Origin: Chitinophagales bacterium
Lineage (GTDB): Bacteria; Bacteroidota; Bacteroidia; Chitinophagales; UBA2359
Assembly (NCBI GenBank): GCA_020629335.1
Contig: JAHDDN010000173.1
Location: 1-10,411 of the forward strand
DNA length: 10,411 bases
Direction: 5' to 3'
The notes beneath the pieces are model-generated. The model worked only from the letters and a program-made list of their open reading frames with translations. It made no database searches and was not told the origin of the DNA. Position numbers and translations under genes: made by a program. Shown piece after piece: positions 8,771 to 10,411 of the stretch; the first letter of the stretch is position 1, and the number at the start of each line of letters is the position of its first letter.

Positions 8771-8812
8771 AAACGGCCCATCAGGTTTCTTACTTGATGG
8801 GTCGTTTTTTTT
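8771..8812 (+). terminator. Intrinsic terminator of gyrB
   Basis: AAACGGCCCATCA (8771-8783) pairs with TGATGGGTCGTTT (8795-8807) through 13 positions with a single G-T wobble and an 11-nt loop. The run of T from 8805 to 8812 follows directly. It starts 21 bp after the gyrB stop codon, so gyrB and serS are separate transcription units. Confidence 0.93.
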
Positions 8813-8823
8813 ATTGGCATATC

Positions 8824-8851
8824 GTTGAGACAAGGCATGCCTTGTCTGTAC
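8824..8851. repeat. 28-bp imperfect palindrome with a 20-bp perfect core
   Basis: The core AGACAAGGCATGCCTTGTCT (8828-8847) is a perfect 20-bp palindrome. Including four flanking bases on each side, two of the four further pairs match (G8824-C8851 and T8825-A8850). It is not a terminator, because no T run follows and the gyrB terminator already lies upstream. It resembles dispersed REP-like palindromes seen between genes in many bacterial genomes, but whether this sequence is repeated elsewhere cannot be seen from one window. An operator for a dimeric regulator is the alternative. Confidence 0.65.
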
Positions 8852-8910
8852 AAAAGTATTATTATTTAGTGAGGAGAAGGAGGCTCCAAATATATAAGTC
8901 ATTATAAAGT

Positions 8911-8942
8911 TTTCCTGATCCCTAAACAATTCCATATCTTTG
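8911..8942 (+). promoter_or_regulatory. Candidate distal promoter for serS
   Basis: TATCTTTG (8935-8942) matches TAnnTTTG in full, and TTTC (8911-8914), one base off TTTG, lies exactly 20 nt upstream. This is the spacing of the two best promoters in the window. The implied serS leader is about 170 nt. A closer element, TTACTTTG (9095-9102), has one mismatch and no -33 partner. Which one is used cannot be decided here. Confidence 0.4.
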
Positions 8943-9118
8943 TAATGATAAAAGAATAACTTAATCATTTGAGAGTTCATCTTTTGCACTAATACTGCGT
9001 TATTTTTTTTAGCAATCTCTGCTATTACTTACAAAAAATGCCTTGTCTTAGCACAAAATCTTAAACTTCAAATAAACATCTTATTCTTTCATCATTACTT
9101 TGCAAAAATTTTTAGAAA

Positions 9119-10390
9119 ATGTTAGAAATCAATTTATTAAGGACTCAGCCTGATCTGGTTAAGGAGAAGCTGAGAGTTAAGAACTTCGCCCAAGTTGACT
9201 TGGTAGACGAAGTATTGGCGCTAGATGAAAAATGGCGTCAGACAAAGACCACTTTAAACGATATTCAGAGTCAATCGAATATTTTAGCTAAAGCTATTGG
9301 TTCCTTATTTAAAGAAGGAAAGAGAGAAGAAGCGGAAGTTAAAAAAGCTGAATCAAGTAGTTTAAAGGAGCAGTCGAAAACTTTGAGTGAGGAGATGGAT
9401 GTTACTTGGAAGTCCTTGAATGATAAATTGTTGTTATTGCCTAACTTACCGCATGATTCGGTAGCTGTGGGTAATAGTGAAGAAGATAATGAGGTGGTAT
9501 TTGAAGAAGGAGTCATTCCTGAATTGCCTGATGATGCAAAGCCTCATTGGGAGCTAGCGGAGCAATATGGTTTATTTAGCTTAGAGTTAGGTACTAAAAT
9601 TACGGGTGCTGGTTTTCCTGTCTTTACAGGCAAAGGAGCCCGTTTTCAGCGGGCATTGATTAGCTATTTCTTGGATCAAGCAAGTGATGCTGGTTATATG
9701 GAGGTCATCCCGCCATTGATAGTCAATGAAGATAGCGCTTATGCTACGACTCAACTACCAGATAAGGAAGGACAGATGTATCATATTACTAATGAAGACT
9801 TCTACTTGATTCCTACGGCTGAGGTACCATTGACGAATATTTATAGAAATGAGATCGTTAAGGAAGCGGACTTCCCGATTAAGTTAGTGGGCTTTACGCC
9901 TTGTTTTAGAAGGGAAGCAGGTTCTTATGGTGCGCATGTACGTGGATTGAATAGAGTCCATCAGTTTGATAAGGTGGAGATTGTACAAATTCAACACCCA
10001 GACCGTTCTTATGCGACTTTGGATGAAATGGTTGATCATGTGAAATCCTTGATGAATGCTTTGAATCTGCCTTATCGTATTTTGAGGTTATGTGGTGGCG
10101 ATGCGAGTTTTGCATCTGCTATGACTTATGATTTTGAGGTGTATTCTGCAGCTCAGAAGCGTTGGTTAGAGGTGAGTTCGGTTTCTAATTTTGAGACCTT
10201 CCAGTCTAATCGTATGAAATTGCGATTTAAGGATGAGGACGGCAAATCTCACTTAGCCCACACCTTAAATGGTAGTGCTTTGGCTTTAGCGAGAATTGTA
10301 GCGGCCTTGATAGAAAATAATCAAACGCCAGAAGGGATAGTGGTACCAGAGGTATTACGTCCTTATACTCGTTTTGATATTATGAACTAG
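9119..10390 (+). CDS. serS: Seryl-tRNA synthetase
   Basis: This class II aminoacyl-tRNA synthetase attaches serine to tRNA-Ser (and tRNA-Sec where present) in the cytoplasm. The 423-aa product is full length. The N-terminal arm (about residues 30-105), rich in Lys, Glu and Leu, fits the long antiparallel coiled coil that grips the tRNA variable arm. The catalytic core has the serine-binding TAE at 233-235 (IPTAEVPLTN), motif 2 with R264 and E266 in CFRREAGSYG followed by RGLNRVHQFDKVE, and motif 3 with R392 in GSALALARIVAALIENNQ. It ends with the usual IVVPEVLRPY segment. The start at 9119 gives the conserved short N-terminus MLEINLLR. It is downstream of gyrB but separated from it by a strong terminator, so no operon is implied. 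No tRNA-dependent leader such as a T-box is apparent. Confidence 0.98.
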   Translation: MLEINLLRTQPDLVKEKLRVKNFAQVDLVDEVLALDEKWRQTKTTLNDIQSQSNILAKAIGSLFKEGKREEAEVKKAESSSLKEQSKTLSEEMDVTWKSLNDKLLLLPNLPHDSVAVGNSEEDNEVVFEEGVIPELPDDAKPHWELAEQYGLFSLELGTKITGAGFPVFTGKGARFQRALISYFLDQASDAGYMEVIPPLIVNEDSAYATTQLPDKEGQMYHITNEDFYLIPTAEVPLTNIYRNEIVKEADFPIKLVGFTPCFRREAGSYGAHVRGLNRVHQFDKVEIVQIQHPDRSYATLDEMVDHVKSLMNALNLPYRILRLCGGDASFASAMTYDFEVYSAAQKRWLEVSSVSNFETFQSNRMKLRFKDEDGKSHLAHTLNGSALALARIVAALIENNQTPEGIVVPEVLRPYTRFDIMN

Positions 10391-10411
10391 GGATGTTTTG
10401 ACATTATAAAA

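Larger units (their letters stand above)
8813..9118 (+). other. gyrB-serS intergenic region
   Basis: About 306 bp lie between the gyrB terminator and serS. The stretch holds a long palindrome (8824-8851), an 11-nt half copy of it (9038-9048), two candidate serS promoter elements (8935-8942 and 9095-9102), an eight-T run (9003-9010) without a convincing stem in front, and a weak 5-bp hairpin, TAGCA (9010-9014) with TGCTA (9020-9024). I see no credible gene; the only open frames are short and lack family features. Confidence 0.55.

Noticed and set aside
9003..9010. Eight-T run as a terminator or attenuator in the serS leader
   Set aside because: No compact GC-containing stem precedes it; the best pairing (AATAAC 8955-8960 with GTTATT 8999-9004) has a 38-nt loop and overlaps the T run.

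Overview
The window looks like a stretch of chromosome from an AT-rich member of the Bacteroidota. Three things point there. The proteins include families largely confined to that phylum (a DUF4294-type protein, a DUF6427-like membrane protein, and a DsbD of the Bacteroidota type). Ribosome binding sites are weak or absent. Promoters match the phylum's TAnnTTTG (-7) signature, twice with a TTG/TTTG (-33) element exactly 20 nt upstream. A placement near Saprospiria is possible but is only a guess. All seven genes are complete, and nothing suggests a phage, plasmid, CRISPR array or insertion sequence.

Left part, minus strand (1-4866): three separately promoted genes. From right to left they are a secreted DUF4294 protein with a strong terminator, a polytopic DUF6427-like membrane protein that appears to start at TTG, and a large thiol:disulfide interchange protein DsbD. 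The DsbD is unusual because its N-terminal periplasmic domain is duplicated in tandem. An outward-facing promoter just past the dsbD stop predicts another minus-strand gene beyond the left edge.

Middle (4867-6497): a divergent intergenic region, then a plus-strand pair consisting of a secreted YceI-family lipocalin-like protein and a small predicted outer-membrane beta-barrel protein, 27 bp apart and probably co-transcribed.

Right part, plus strand (6498-10411): a 196-nt block of four back-to-back stem-loops, a TAnnTTTG promoter, then gyrB with a clear intrinsic terminator. The next spacer carries a 20-bp perfect palindrome (28 bp imperfect) and a distant half copy of it. The window ends with a complete serS.

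Functionally this is housekeeping (DNA supercoiling, seryl-tRNA charging, envelope thiol redox) mixed with envelope proteins of unknown role. I found no clear undescribed defence or mobile system. The observations most worth checking are the multi-hairpin block before gyrB, the duplicated DsbD domain, and the palindrome in the gyrB-serS spacer.
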